Origin: Pandoraea captiosa
GTDB lineage: Bacteria; Pseudomonadota; Gammaproteobacteria; Burkholderiales; Burkholderiaceae
Direction: 5' to 3'
Assembly (NCBI RefSeq): GCF_902459775.1
Contig: NZ_CABPSQ010000001.1
Location: 186,001-250,000, forward strand
DNA: 64,000 bases
Under the pieces are notes generated by a model. The model made no database searches. It saw nothing but the letters and a program-made list of their open reading frames with translations, and was not told the DNA's origin. Shown one piece after another: positions 33,987 to 42,519 of this stretch. A program made the translations under genes and the position numbers. How positions within the stretch are numbered: the stretch's first letter is position 1; the number at the start of each line of letters is the position of its first letter.

Positions 33987-34921
33987 ACGCCGCAACGTCG
34001 ACGCCACCGGGCGTGTCCTCTGTGCCACCGGCCCGGCAAACGTCCGCGCTGTCGCCGGAAGTCGTCGGCCAGCGGCGCGCGGCCTGGATGCTGGTCCTGC
34101 CGGCGACCCTGTATTTCCTCGTGTTGCTTGCCGTGCCGCTTGTGCTCACTTTCGTGCTGAGCCTGCACGGCTTCGACCCCAACTCGGGCGGCATCTTGCC
34201 GACGGTGTCGTTGCACCATTATCTGGACATCGTCACCGACAGTTACTTCTACGAGATCTTCCTGCGCACGCTGCTGTTGTCGGTCGGTGTGACGTTGCTC
34301 TGCGTGCTTGTCGGCGTGCCGGAGGCGATCTTCCTGTTTCGCATGCGCGATCCGTGGCGTTCGCTGTGTCTGGTGCTCGTGCTCGGTCCGCTGCTCATCT
34401 CGGTAGTCGTGCGCACGCTGGGCTGGTCGATCCTGCTCGGCCGTGAAGGCCTCGTCAATACCGTGCTCACCCGGCTCGGCCTGATCGACCATCCGTTGCA
34501 GATGTTGTTCACGATGGGCGCTGTCACGGTGGCGCTGGTGCACGTGCTCGTGCCGCTGATGGTGCTCTCGGTGTGGACTTCGCTCACGCGGCTCGACCCG
34601 GCCGTGGCGCACGCGGCGCGCTCGCTCGGTGCAGGGCGCACCACGGTGATGTGGCGTGTCGTGTTGCCGCAAATCACGCCGGGCGTTCTGTCGGGCAGCC
34701 TGATCGTGTTTGCACTCACGGCGAGCGCTTTCGCCACACCGGCGCTGATCGGCGGGCGGCGCCTCAAGGTCGTGGCGACGACGGCGTACGACGAATTCCT
34801 CGGCACGCTTAACTGGCCGCTGGGCGCAGCCATCGCGATTGTCCTGCTCGTCGTCAACGTGCTTATCATCAGCGGGTATAACCGTGCCCTCGAGAAGCGC
34901 TTTACGCGCCGTCTCGGTTGA
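33983..34921 (+). CDS. ABC transporter permease 1 (PotB-like)
   Basis: A 312-residue inner-membrane permease with six predicted spans after a polar head of about 35 residues. The cytoplasmic EAA-type loop reads AVAHAARSLGAGRTTVMWRV followed by VLPQITPGVLSG, which docks on the ATPase. Spacing and wording fit PotB-type permeases of polyamine or opine importers. It overlaps the ATPase gene by four bases and its stop is 14 bp before the second permease start. Confidence 0.9.
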   Translation: MNAATSTPPGVSSVPPARQTSALSPEVVGQRRAAWMLVLPATLYFLVLLAVPLVLTFVLSLHGFDPNSGGILPTVSLHHYLDIVTDSYFYEIFLRTLLLSVGVTLLCVLVGVPEAIFLFRMRDPWRSLCLVLVLGPLLISVVVRTLGWSILLGREGLVNTVLTRLGLIDHPLQMLFTMGAVTVALVHVLVPLMVLSVWTSLTRLDPAVAHAARSLGAGRTTVMWRVVLPQITPGVLSGSLIVFALTASAFATPALIGGRRLKVVATTAYDEFLGTLNWPLGAAIAIVLLVVNVLIISGYNRALEKRFTRRLG

Positions 34922-34935
34922 CGGGAGACGATCAC

Positions 34936-35751
34936 ATGACTTCGCAGGATTCCCGGTACGATCGCAACGGCTTCGGCGCACTCGCGTTTCACGCGGTGTT
35001 CCTCGTCTTCATTCTCGCGCCGCTGGTGGTCGTGTGTCTGGTGGCGTTCACACCCGACAACTTCCTCTCGATTCCGACGCAGCACTTCTCGCTGCGCTGG
35101 TTCCGCTCGCTCATGGGCGACGAGGACTTCCAGTCGGCCTTGCGCACGAGCCTGTGGCTCGGCGTGATGTCGGCCACCGTCTCGACGGCGCTGGCCGTGC
35201 CCACGGCGATGGGGCTGGCGCGCTACCGGTTTCCGGGGCGCGACGCGATCAACGCGTTCCTGCTCTCGCCGCTGATGATTCCGCCGGTAGTCCTGGGCAT
35301 TGCGTTTTTGCGGCTGTTCACGTTGCTCGACATGGGCGGCTCGTTCGAAAGTCTCGTGGCGTGCCACGCGCTGCTGATTTTCCCGTATGCGCTGCGGCTG
35401 ATCATGGCGGCGCTCGTTGGGCAGGCGGACGAAGGCGAGCGTGCGGCGCGCTCACTGGGCGCCGGGCGCTGGACGACGTTTCGCCGCATCACGTTGCCGG
35501 CCATCCTGCCGGGGGTGGCGGGGGGCTGGGTGCTCGCCTTCATCAACAGTTTCGACGAGCTGACCGCGACGATCTTCGTCACCTCGCCCGAGACGATCAC
35601 GCTGCCGGTGCGCATCTACATGAACATGAGCGAGACGGTCGATCCGAGCGTGGCGGCGATTTCGACGCTGCTCATCGGGCTGACGCTGGCCGTGATGCTG
35701 GTGCTCGATCGCATTTACGGATTGAACAAGGTTCTGGTTGGAAATCACTAA
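34936..35751 (+). CDS. ABC transporter permease 2 (PotC-like)
   Basis: A 271-residue permease with six spans, the partner of permease 1. The coupling loop is ERAARSLGAGRWTTFRRITL with PAILPGVAGGW after it. Start: ATG 34936 has GGAG about eight bases upstream; an in-frame TTG at 34918 would overlap the preceding gene. It is followed three bases later by the FAD oxidoreductase gene, so uptake and oxidation are encoded in one transcript. Confidence 0.9.
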   Translation: MTSQDSRYDRNGFGALAFHAVFLVFILAPLVVVCLVAFTPDNFLSIPTQHFSLRWFRSLMGDEDFQSALRTSLWLGVMSATVSTALAVPTAMGLARYRFPGRDAINAFLLSPLMIPPVVLGIAFLRLFTLLDMGGSFESLVACHALLIFPYALRLIMAALVGQADEGERAARSLGAGRWTTFRRITLPAILPGVAGGWVLAFINSFDELTATIFVTSPETITLPVRIYMNMSETVDPSVAAISTLLIGLTLAVMLVLDRIYGLNKVLVGNH

Positions 35752-35754
35752 AAC

Positions 35755-36855
35755 ATGCAAAAGACATACGATATCGCCGTGATCGGCGGTGGCCTCGTCG
35801 GCATGGCGATCGCCTATGGGCTTGCCAAGCGCGGACAACGCGTCGTCGTTTGCGATGGCGAAGACAACTCGCTGCGTGCCGCTCGCGGCAACTTCGGGTT
35901 GGTCTGGGTGCAGGGCAAGGGAGGTACCTGCACTGACTATGCGCGCTGGTCGCTGCACTCCGCGAACACGTGGCAGCACATGGCCGACGAACTGCTCGCC
36001 CGCACCGGCGTGAACGTCGGCTTTCAACGGCCGGGCGGCTTCAACATTGCGCAGACGGCCGATGAACTCGCCGTCAAGGTCGAGAGCATGCGCAAGCTCA
36101 AGGAGGCCGAGCCCGCGCTGGTCTACGAAGTGCTCGACCATGCAGCACTCGCGCAGCGCCTGCCGGCCATCGGTCCCGAAGTGTACGGCGGCATCTATTC
36201 GCCCAACGACGGTCACGTCAGCCCCCTGTACACGTTGCGCGCATTGTTCGCGGCGTTCGAGCAGGCGGGCGGCGAGTATGCGCCGAACCTTCGCGTGACC
36301 GACATTCGCCATCTGGGCAATGCCTTTCGTGTGAGCATGGGCGACATGTCGTTCGAGGCCGGACGCGTGGTGCTGGCCGCCGGTCTGGGCAATCGCGATC
36401 TCGCGCCGATGGTGGGGCTCGATGCGCCGGTCAAGCCGTTGCGTGGCCAGATCGTGGTGACGGAGCGCGTCAGGCCGTTCCTCGATTACCCAACGATATA
36501 TGTACGTCAGACCGTCGAAGGGTCGGTGATGCTCGGCGATTCGGCCGAAGATGTGGGCTTCAACGACGGCGTCACGCCCGACGTGCTGGCGGACATTGCG
36601 CGCCGCGGCATCGCGCCGTTCCCGATTCTGAAGAACGTGCGCGTGGTGCGTGCCTGGGGCGCGTTGCGCGTCATGACGGCTGACGGCCTGCCGATCTACG
36701 AGGAGTCGCAAGCCTGTCCCGGCGCATTCCTCGCGACCTGTCACAGCGGCGTGACGCTTGCCGCCGCGCATTGTGAAACCATCGCGCCGTGGATTCTCGG
36801 CGCAGAACGCCCCGCGCTTCTGGATCATTTCTATGCCAAACGTTTCGCTGCTTAA
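35755..36855 (+). CDS. FAD-dependent amino-acid/opine oxidase catalytic subunit (DadA/OoxB-like)
   Basis: A 366-residue FAD protein. The dinucleotide-binding start is YDIAVIGGGLVGMAIAYGLA and the acidic end is VVVCDGEDNSLRAARGNFGL. The rest matches the DAO fold (GGIYSPNDGHVSPLYTLRAL, VVLAAGLGNRDLAPMVGL, CHSGVTLAAAHCETIAPWIL). In opine oxidases (OoxB/NoxB) and related HcnC- or DadA-like subunits this part oxidises the C-N bond of the substrate to an imine. Electron acceptors are the two small partners encoded directly downstream. The substrate cannot be fixed; D-amino acids, opines or N-substituted amino acids fit. Confidence 0.87.
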   Translation: MQKTYDIAVIGGGLVGMAIAYGLAKRGQRVVVCDGEDNSLRAARGNFGLVWVQGKGGTCTDYARWSLHSANTWQHMADELLARTGVNVGFQRPGGFNIAQTADELAVKVESMRKLKEAEPALVYEVLDHAALAQRLPAIGPEVYGGIYSPNDGHVSPLYTLRALFAAFEQAGGEYAPNLRVTDIRHLGNAFRVSMGDMSFEAGRVVLAAGLGNRDLAPMVGLDAPVKPLRGQIVVTERVRPFLDYPTIYVRQTVEGSVMLGDSAEDVGFNDGVTPDVLADIARRGIAPFPILKNVRVVRAWGALRVMTADGLPIYEESQACPGAFLATCHSGVTLAAAHCETIAPWILGAERPALLDHFYAKRFAA

Positions 36856-37141
36856 GTCGCTGGCGCGCAAGGATGGCGCGACAGTGCGGATGTTTATCGA
36901 GGGAGCGCCGGTCGATGTGCCGGCGGATATGAATGTGGCCGCAGCACTGCTGTTCGCGGGCGTGACGGCATGCCGCACGACGCCCGTGACCGGCAGCGAT
37001 CGCGCGCCGTTCTGCATGATGGGCGTGTGCTTCGATTGCCTGGTGGAGATCGATGGCGCACCGAACCGGCAGGGGTGCATGACGCCCGTGCGCGAGGGAA
37101 TGCAGGTGCGCCGCATGGACGGCGCAAGGAGCGTGGCATGA
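36833..37141 (+). CDS. 2Fe-2S ferredoxin-like subunit of the oxidase
   Basis: A 102-residue protein. Four cysteines in the pattern ACR, then FCMMGVCFDCLVEIDG and QGC, match the plant-type 2Fe-2S domain found as a separate subunit, or as the HcnA-like part, of three-component amino-acid, opine and cyanide-forming dehydrogenases. Start: ATG 36833 overlaps the end of the catalytic-subunit gene by 23 bp; a later ATG (about 36890) would lose part of the domain. It overlaps the next gene by four bases. It carries electrons from the FAD subunits. Confidence 0.87.
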   Translation: MPNVSLLKSLARKDGATVRMFIEGAPVDVPADMNVAAALLFAGVTACRTTPVTGSDRAPFCMMGVCFDCLVEIDGAPNRQGCMTPVREGMQVRRMDGARSVA

Positions 37142-38580
37142 GTACGAAGCGCGTGGATTTGTTGATCGTCGGTGCCGGTCCCGCAGGGCTCGCGGCGGCG
37201 CTCGAAGCGAAGCGACACGGGCTGACGCCGCTCGTCGTCGATGAAAACATGCTGCCCGGCGGGCAGATTTATCGCAGCGTCAGCCGCTCGCCGCTTGCCG
37301 ATCCGGGCGTGCTCGGGCCGGACTACCTGCGCGGGCGCGCGTTGGTGGATGCCTTCACTGAGGCCAACATCGACTATTGGCCACAAACGCTGGCGTGGCA
37401 GATCGGCGCGGACAGGCGGGTTTCCGTGACCCGGCAGGCTGGGGAAAGGGCAGGCGGCGGCACCTTGCAACTCGAAGCCGGCGCGATTGTGCTCGCAGGC
37501 GGGGCGCAGGAGCGTCCGTTCCCGATTCCGGGCTGGACGCTGCCCGGTGTCATGGGCGTCGGGGCGGCGCAGACGCTGCTCAAAGCCTCTGCACTGGTGC
37601 CGGATACGCCGGCCGTGCTTGCCGGTTGCGGACCGTTGCTGTACCTGTTCGCCTGGCAGCTCATCAATGCGGGGGTGCCGGTGCGTGCCATTCTCGACAC
37701 GGCAGAACCGGGCGCCCGTCGCGAGGCGTTGCGCCATGCGGGTGGGGCGCTGCGCGCACCGTCCTATCTGCTCAAAGGCTTCAGGCTCCTGCGTGCGATT
37801 CGCGCGGCGGGCGTGCAACACGTCAAGCATGTCTCGTCGTTGCGGGTGCTCGGCAAAACGCAGGCGCAAGCCATCGAGTATGTGGCGCAGGGCAAGACAC
37901 GGCGTATCGACACGGCGCTGGTGCTGTTGCATCAGGGGGTGATTCCGAACACGCAGGTCACGCGCTCGATCGGATGCGATCACGTGTGGGACGAAGCGCA
38001 GTTGTGCTGGCGTCCGAAGACCGACAGCTGGGGTGAAACCAGTGTGCCGGGCATTTTCGTGGCCGGCGACGGCGCCGGTATCGGCGGCGCGCTTGCGGCC
38101 GAGCCGTCCGGGCGCCTCGCCGCCGTGCAGGCCGCCGCGACGCTTGGCAAGATCGATGCCGCGCGGCGCGACTCGCGTGCGCTGTCGCTGCGTCGCGAAC
38201 TGGCGTCGCACACCTCGATTCGTCCCTTTCTCGATGCGCTTTACCGTCCGGCCGACGGTTTTCGCGCCCCGGCCGACGACAGCACCATCGTGTGCCGTTG
38301 TGAGGAAGTCACGGCAGGCGACGTGCGCCGCATGGCCGACCTCGGCTGTATCGGACCGAATCAGACGAAAAGCTTTTCGCGTTGCGGCATGGGACCGTGT
38401 CAGGGCCGCTTTTGCGGCATGACGGTCGCGGAACTGCTCGCGCAGGCGCAGGGATGCTCGGTGCCGGAAGTGGGCTACTACCGCATTCGTCCGCCGATCA
38501 AACCGGTCACGCTGGGCGAACTCGCGTCGGCCATCGAGGCGCCCGAATTTCTGAGTGAACGCGCAGGTTTCCCCAAGTAG
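37138..38580 (+). CDS. FAD/NAD-binding oxidase subunit with BFD-like 2Fe-2S segment (OoxA-like)
   Basis: A 480-residue flavoprotein. VDLLIVGAGPAGLAAALEAK binds FAD. VDENMLPGGQIYRSVSRSP and GAQERPFPIPGWTLPGVMGV are typical of the OoxA/NoxA and HcnB-like subunits. Near the C-terminus a cysteine-rich (BFD-like) region VCRCEEVTAGDVRRMADLGC with CGMGPCQGRFCG (about residues 385-435) would hold a second 2Fe-2S cluster. With the two preceding genes it forms the heterotrimeric oxidase. The ATG overlaps the ferredoxin-like stop (ATGA). Confidence 0.88.
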   Translation: MSTKRVDLLIVGAGPAGLAAALEAKRHGLTPLVVDENMLPGGQIYRSVSRSPLADPGVLGPDYLRGRALVDAFTEANIDYWPQTLAWQIGADRRVSVTRQAGERAGGGTLQLEAGAIVLAGGAQERPFPIPGWTLPGVMGVGAAQTLLKASALVPDTPAVLAGCGPLLYLFAWQLINAGVPVRAILDTAEPGARREALRHAGGALRAPSYLLKGFRLLRAIRAAGVQHVKHVSSLRVLGKTQAQAIEYVAQGKTRRIDTALVLLHQGVIPNTQVTRSIGCDHVWDEAQLCWRPKTDSWGETSVPGIFVAGDGAGIGGALAAEPSGRLAAVQAAATLGKIDAARRDSRALSLRRELASHTSIRPFLDALYRPADGFRAPADDSTIVCRCEEVTAGDVRRMADLGCIGPNQTKSFSRCGMGPCQGRFCGMTVAELLAQAQGCSVPEVGYYRIRPPIKPVTLGELASAIEAPEFLSERAGFPK

Positions 38581-38636
38581 GTGAGACGGTCAGTGACTCC
38601 CATCTACTCTTTTTTATTCCCTTTGGAGACGTGGTA

Positions 38637-38993
38637 ATGAGCGATATTCAACGTCATCACACGAATGCTCGGATGAGCCGTGTTGTGGTGCATAACGGAA
38701 CGGTCTATATCGGCGGCCAGACGGCCGACGACCGCAGCCAGGACATCACCGGGCAGACGCAGCAAGTGCTGGCGAAGATCGACGGGTATCTCAAGGATGC
38801 CGGTATCGACAAGTCGCGTTTGCTCTCGGCACAGGTGTGGCTCAAGGACATCGAATCGGATTTCGCCGGCATGAATGCCGTGTGGGATACCTGGACGAGC
38901 CCGGGCAACACCCCCACGCGCGCGACCGTGGAGTCGCGTCTGGCCGCGCCGGACCTGCTCGTCGAAATCGCCGTCATCGCCGCGGCAAAGTAA
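38637..38993 (+). CDS. RidA-family imine/enamine deaminase
   Basis: A 118-residue RidA/YjgF/UK114 protein. VVHNGTVYIGGQTADDRSQD, QTQQVLAKIDGYLKDAGIDK and the C-terminal TRATVESRLAAPDLLVEIAV contain the family core; the Arg in ESRLAAP is the carboxylate-binding residue of active RidA. RidA hydrolyses reactive 2-imino acids to keto acids and ammonia. Placed behind an oxidase that makes such imines, it would complete the catabolic step and prevent damage to PLP enzymes. TTGGAG lies before ATG 38637. It is the last gene of the operon, before a terminator. Confidence 0.92.
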   Translation: MSDIQRHHTNARMSRVVVHNGTVYIGGQTADDRSQDITGQTQQVLAKIDGYLKDAGIDKSRLLSAQVWLKDIESDFAGMNAVWDTWTSPGNTPTRATVESRLAAPDLLVEIAVIAAAK

Positions 38994-39036
38994 CCGGCGA
39001 GCGTTCTGTCGTCTGGTGATGGCAGGAAAGGCCCTG

Positions 39037-39065
39037 AGCCCGCGAATGATCGCGGGCTTTTTTAC
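39037..39065 (+). terminator. intrinsic terminator of the uptake/oxidase operon
   Basis: An 8-bp perfect stem, AGCCCGCG / CGCGGGCT, with a 6-base loop and a run of seven to eight Ts, 43 bp after the RidA stop. Confidence 0.92.
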
Positions 39066-39384
39066 GTCCGTCGATTTCCAATCCCTGCGCGCAGCAGGAC
39101 GGCGTGCGCAGCGCGCATACCCTGAATAGCCTGGACTGCACCGAATGCGAAAGATGCACTAAATGCACTGGTGAATTTAATGCGGGCATTCAATACCCGT
39201 GCAGGCGCCGGAAAGCTCTCGTCAACAGGCATAATCCGTGAGCTGACCGGGTGGACGCAGTGCGGCGTCATGCCGGTCAAGCCGCCTCGATTTTCCAGCG
39301 AATCCTTGCAGCGAATGCGCCAAAGCGTGCGCAAACGGACGCGCTCGCAAATTCGACAATGCATACGCCGCATTTTCGGCCGAC
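39066..39384. other. intergenic region before the diguanylate cyclase
   Basis: About 320 bp with no motif-bearing frame. It presumably holds the promoter of the cyclase gene; no defined element was recognised. Confidence 0.35.
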
Positions 39385-40485
39385 ATGACGGATCCTTCGA
39401 CAGACCACAACGCGCGTACGCAAGCCCAGAAGGGGCGTGACTTCTCGCGCCGCGTGCTGGGGCTGCGCAGCCTCGGATGTGCGCTGAGCGCCATCGCGGT
39501 ATTCACGGCGATTCAACATGCCGGCGCCTCTCATTTCAGCTACGGGGTCTGGGCGCTCAACGCATTTCTCTGGCCGGCGTTCGCTCACGCCATCGCCATG
39601 GCGTCGGCCGATCCCGTGGCGGCGGAGCGGCGCAATCTGGTGTGCGACTCCGCGTTCGGCGGCGGCTGGGTGGTGGCGATGCACTTCAGCGGCGTGCCAT
39701 GCGCTGTGCTGGTCTCGGTGCTGCTGATGCACAACGCGTCCGCCGGCGGGTATCGGCTGCTGCGCGACGGCGTGCTGGCGTTGATCGTCGGTGGGTTGCT
39801 GGTCGGCGCGGTGCTGGGCTTTACCTTCGAGACGACAATCGAATTCCGCGAGCTCGTCGCCAGTCTGCCGTTACTGCTGATCTATCCGACGCTCGTCGGC
39901 CTGACGAGCTTCCGTCTGGCAAAGCGCCTGTCGAAAAGCGAGCGGACATTGCGCCGGATCAGCGATCAGGACGATCTGACCTCGCTGCTCAACCGTCGCT
40001 CGTGGATGCGCTCGCTCACCCGCTGTTTTGCCGACAAGCGGCCGGGCCGCTCCGGCCCGGCGAGCATTGCGCTCATCGACATCGACGGCTTCAAGGAAAT
40101 CAACGACTTGCACGGTCACCTTCAGGGCGACTCGCTCATCCGGATTCTGTCGGACGTGCTCTCGACCGAACTGGGCGCTCATGACGTGGTGGGGCGGTAC
40201 GGGGGCGATGAGTTCTGCGTATTGTTCGACGGACAATCCGCCGAAAAGGCGCGTCGCAAGCTGGAGAGAGTCTGCGGCGTGTTTTCGCACGCGACCGAGG
40301 GACTGGATTCGTCACGCAGTGTGACCTTGAGCGTCGGGATCGCAAGCTATTCGGTCGACTTGATTTCGCCTACCGCGTGGCTCGCCGTGGCCGATCATGC
40401 GTTGTACACGGCGAAACGCTCGGGCAAGGACCGGATCGTGATCGCCGACACCGAGCCCGGCTTCGAGGGCGTGGCGTTGCGCTAG
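39385..40485 (+). CDS. MASE2-GGDEF diguanylate cyclase
   Basis: A 366-residue membrane enzyme that makes cyclic di-GMP from two GTP. Residues about 20-170 form a MASE2-like membrane sensor of four to five spans (RSLGCALSAIAVFTAIQHAG, YGVWALNAFLWPAFAHAIAM). The GGDEF domain (about residues 190-355) has SDQDDLTSLLNRRSWMRSLT, IDIDGFKEINDLHGHLQGDS, an intact RYGGDEFCVLF active site and SVGIASYSVDL. No EAL domain is attached. No clear inhibitory RxxD is seen four residues before the active site. It resembles AdrA/YaiC-type cyclases that drive cellulose or curli production. It is a single gene convergent with the sigma factor gene. Confidence 0.9.
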   Translation: MTDPSTDHNARTQAQKGRDFSRRVLGLRSLGCALSAIAVFTAIQHAGASHFSYGVWALNAFLWPAFAHAIAMASADPVAAERRNLVCDSAFGGGWVVAMHFSGVPCAVLVSVLLMHNASAGGYRLLRDGVLALIVGGLLVGAVLGFTFETTIEFRELVASLPLLLIYPTLVGLTSFRLAKRLSKSERTLRRISDQDDLTSLLNRRSWMRSLTRCFADKRPGRSGPASIALIDIDGFKEINDLHGHLQGDSLIRILSDVLSTELGAHDVVGRYGGDEFCVLFDGQSAEKARRKLERVCGVFSHATEGLDSSRSVTLSVGIASYSVDLISPTAWLAVADHALYTAKRSGKDRIVIADTEPGFEGVALR

Positions 40486-40520
40486 CGGCGCGCCGCACGT
40501 GTCATGGAAGCGGTGCGGAT

Positions 40521-41093
40521 TCAGGCCGTGTCTTCGCAGGTGCCGCTGATCCACGGCGTGAGCGCCTGACGGGCGTCCTGCATCATGAAGTTCACGAGCG
40601 TGGTCGACACGCCCAGCGACTGGGCGATTTCGCGTTGCGTGCAATCCTGGAAGTAGTACATTTCAAAGACTGTACGGGTGCGCTCGGGCAATGTCTTGAG
40701 CCGGTCGAGCATGCCGCCGATCATCTGGCGTGCGGTCGCCTGGGCTTCGGGCGACGCCCCACGATCGGGCATGTCGATAGCTTCGTCCTCGACCGTGAAC
40801 ACGCGGTTCTCGATCTGCTGACGGCGATAGCCATCCAGCGCGAGGTTGCGCACCACCTGCATCACATAGCTGGCCGGATGCCGGACCGGGCATGTGCTGC
40901 GTGCGTCACATAATTTGATGTAAGCGTCCTGTACCACGTCCTCGGCGCGACACGGACACCCGAGAATGCGCATCGCCAGGCCGACCAGCGCGCGTCGATG
41001 GGTCACGAAAACCTGCCCGACGACGCCGTCCTGCGTGTCGTCGCCCGCAGGTGTCCAGCCGGGACACCCGGCGTAACTTAACTGCTCGCTCAT
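40521..41093 (-). CDS. iron-starvation ECF sigma factor for the siderophore locus
   Basis: A 190-residue ECF sigma factor. Region 2 (VTHRRALVGLAMRILGCPCR, AEDVVQDAYIKLCDARS, HPASYVMQVVRNLALDGYRR) recognises the -10 element. Region 4 (LKTLPERTRTVFEMYYFQDC, TQREIAQSLGVSTTLVNFMM) recognises the -35. It resembles PvdS, OrbS and MbaS, which direct pyoverdine, ornibactin and malleobactin genes. No FecR-like anti-sigma gene is adjacent, again as in the PvdS/OrbS group. It is divergent from the biosynthetic genes across 370 bp. Three matching promoter sequences in the window support it as the local activator. Confidence 0.87.
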   Translation of the reverse strand: MSEQLSYAGCPGWTPAGDDTQDGVVGQVFVTHRRALVGLAMRILGCPCRAEDVVQDAYIKLCDARSTCPVRHPASYVMQVVRNLALDGYRRQQIENRVFTVEDEAIDMPDRGASPEAQATARQMIGGMLDRLKTLPERTRTVFEMYYFQDCTQREIAQSLGVSTTLVNFMMQDARQALTPWISGTCEDTA

Positions 41094-41388
41094 GCTTTTT
41101 GCCTCCGGATCGGCATCTATCGCACGGCTGTGCGGCGAAGCATGGCGTCGTCACTTTGGCGCCACACCGGCGTGCCCGCAAGGGCGCCGCCGCGGCCGAT
41201 GACAAAGTGACGGACGAACGCCGCCGGGAACGACGCACATGGCGCATTCCGACACAACAGTGCAGGGAGAAAAGACAGGACTGCAGAACTTCTGGTGCTT
41301 CGACCGCGTGGGCGCTCCGCCCCGGGGCCAGGCCGGTGCGCCTATCAAATTGCGCAGGTCGCGCAGCAAATTTGTCGTAAACAATAGT

Positions 41389-41407
41389 GAAAATGAGAAT
41401 GGTTTGC
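41389..41407 (+). promoter_or_regulatory. Fur-box-like sequence
   Basis: GAAAATGAGAATGGTTTGC matches the 19-bp Fur consensus (GATAATGATAATCATTATC) at about 13 positions, strongest in the left half. It sits immediately before the sigma-type promoter at 41411, in the divergent control region of the siderophore locus. Fur-Fe(II) binding would couple the cluster to iron. Confidence 0.6.
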
Positions 41408-41410
41408 AAT

Positions 41411-41434
41411 TAATATTTTGATATGCGATACGTC
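41411..41434 (+). promoter_or_regulatory. iron-starvation-sigma promoter, weak match
   Basis: TAAT, 16 bases, CGTC: close to the PvdS/OrbS-type box (TAAAT-N16-CGT). It lies 29 bp before the phosphopantetheinyl transferase start and beside the Fur-like site. Confidence 0.5.
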
Positions 41435-41462
41435 TTCCGATTGATGCACCTTTCATTTCGTT

Positions 41463-42206
41463 ATGCCAACGAGCCTTGCTTTGCAATTCGTCAGCGTCGC
41501 TGACGGCTTCCGGAATCCGGCGCGCGTGCTCGCCCGCCTGTCGCCGGACGAGCATTTCCGTATGGCCCGCTTTCATAGAGAGGCGGACCGCGCGCGCTTT
41601 GCGGTCATGCGGGCATCGCTTCGCGAGGCGCTCGGCAAGGTGCTGGCGGTGCCGCCGGGCGATGTGGCCTTCGAAACCGACGCCAACGGGCGGCCGCACC
41701 TGGCGGGGGGCGGTCCGCCCGACTTCAACGTCAGCCATGCGGGGCAATGGGGGCTGCTCGCACACTCGCCGGACGTGCGCGTGGGCGTCGACATCGAGCG
41801 ACTCGATGCCGTGGGGGACCCGCGCAGCCTGTGGGGCGTGTGTTTGCACCCGGAAGAACAGCGCGCGCTGCTGATGCTGAGCTTGCGGCTCGCCGGACAG
41901 GGCGGCGGCGCACCCGCCATCTTCCACTGGGTCTGGGCGCTCAAGGAGGCGGCGCTCAAAGCGTTGGGCAGCGGCGTGCAGGACCATCTGACGGCACTGA
42001 GTCTGGATGTCGACGCCGTGTCGCTCGCTGCGAGGGCCGTCAACGGCAAGTTCCACGACATGTTCAGCGCGGCGCCTGTGGGACAGCCCATCGCGTGGCG
42101 ATCGGACGAGCCGGGACTGGCGCGTGCGTTGCGCGCGATGGAGTTGCGTCTGCTGCCCGCGCCGCCGGGGTATGCCGCTGCATTGGCTTGGTTGCCGGGA
42201 GGGTAA
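41463..42206 (+). CDS. Sfp-type 4'-phosphopantetheinyl transferase
   Basis: A 247-residue protein that transfers phosphopantetheine from CoA to the carrier-protein serines of the NRPSs, converting them to the active holo form. The signatures are PDFNVSHAGQWGLLAHSPDV, VRVGVDIERLD (Mg/CoA-binding Asp and Glu) and the W-x-KEAALKALG motif in HWVWALKEAALKALG. It is a full-length Sfp/Gsp-type enzyme, which usually has broad carrier specificity. It is the first gene rightwards from the control region. It has a weak ribosome site. Confidence 0.9.
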   Translation: MPTSLALQFVSVADGFRNPARVLARLSPDEHFRMARFHREADRARFAVMRASLREALGKVLAVPPGDVAFETDANGRPHLAGGGPPDFNVSHAGQWGLLAHSPDVRVGVDIERLDAVGDPRSLWGVCLHPEEQRALLMLSLRLAGQGGGAPAIFHWVWALKEAALKALGSGVQDHLTALSLDVDAVSLAARAVNGKFHDMFSAAPVGQPIAWRSDEPGLARALRAMELRLLPAPPGYAAALAWLPGG

Positions 42207-42291
42207 ATTGCGTCGCGGCTGGACCGTCTGTCAGCCAGAGGAGGGCGCAGATCGCGCTGTCCGGAAGTCAGAACGCTTACAGGAGTGATCG

Positions 42292-42519
42292 ATGAGTTTC
42301 GACGACGAGAACGGCGTGTTCCGAGTGGTCATCAACGACGAAGCGCAACATGCCATCTGGCCGGACTATCGGCCGGTGCCTGCCGGCTGGCGCGAAGTTG
42401 GCGTGAGCGGCAACAAGGCGACCTGCCTCGCGCATATCGAAACGGTGTGGACCGACATGCGTCCGCGCAGCTTGCGCGAGCATCTGGACACGCAGGGTGA
42501 CGGGCGCAATGGCGTTTGA
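42292..42519 (+). CDS. MbtH-like NRPS adenylation partner
   Basis: A 75-residue MbtH protein with all family residues: NDEAQHAIWPDYRPVPAGW and WTDMRPRSLREHL. MbtH proteins bind NRPS adenylation domains and are often needed for their solubility and activity. AGGAG lies before ATG 42292. It overlaps the thioesterase start by 11 bp. It would serve one or more of the adenylation domains of the NRPSs encoded here. Confidence 0.95.
   Translation: MSFDDENGVFRVVINDEAQHAIWPDYRPVPAGWREVGVSGNKATCLAHIETVWTDMRPRSLREHLDTQGDGRNGV

Noticed and set aside
35452-38211. Leftward open frame of 919 codons opposite the oxidase genes
   Set aside because: Antisense of three well-supported oxidase genes with overlapping starts and stops; no motif of its own.
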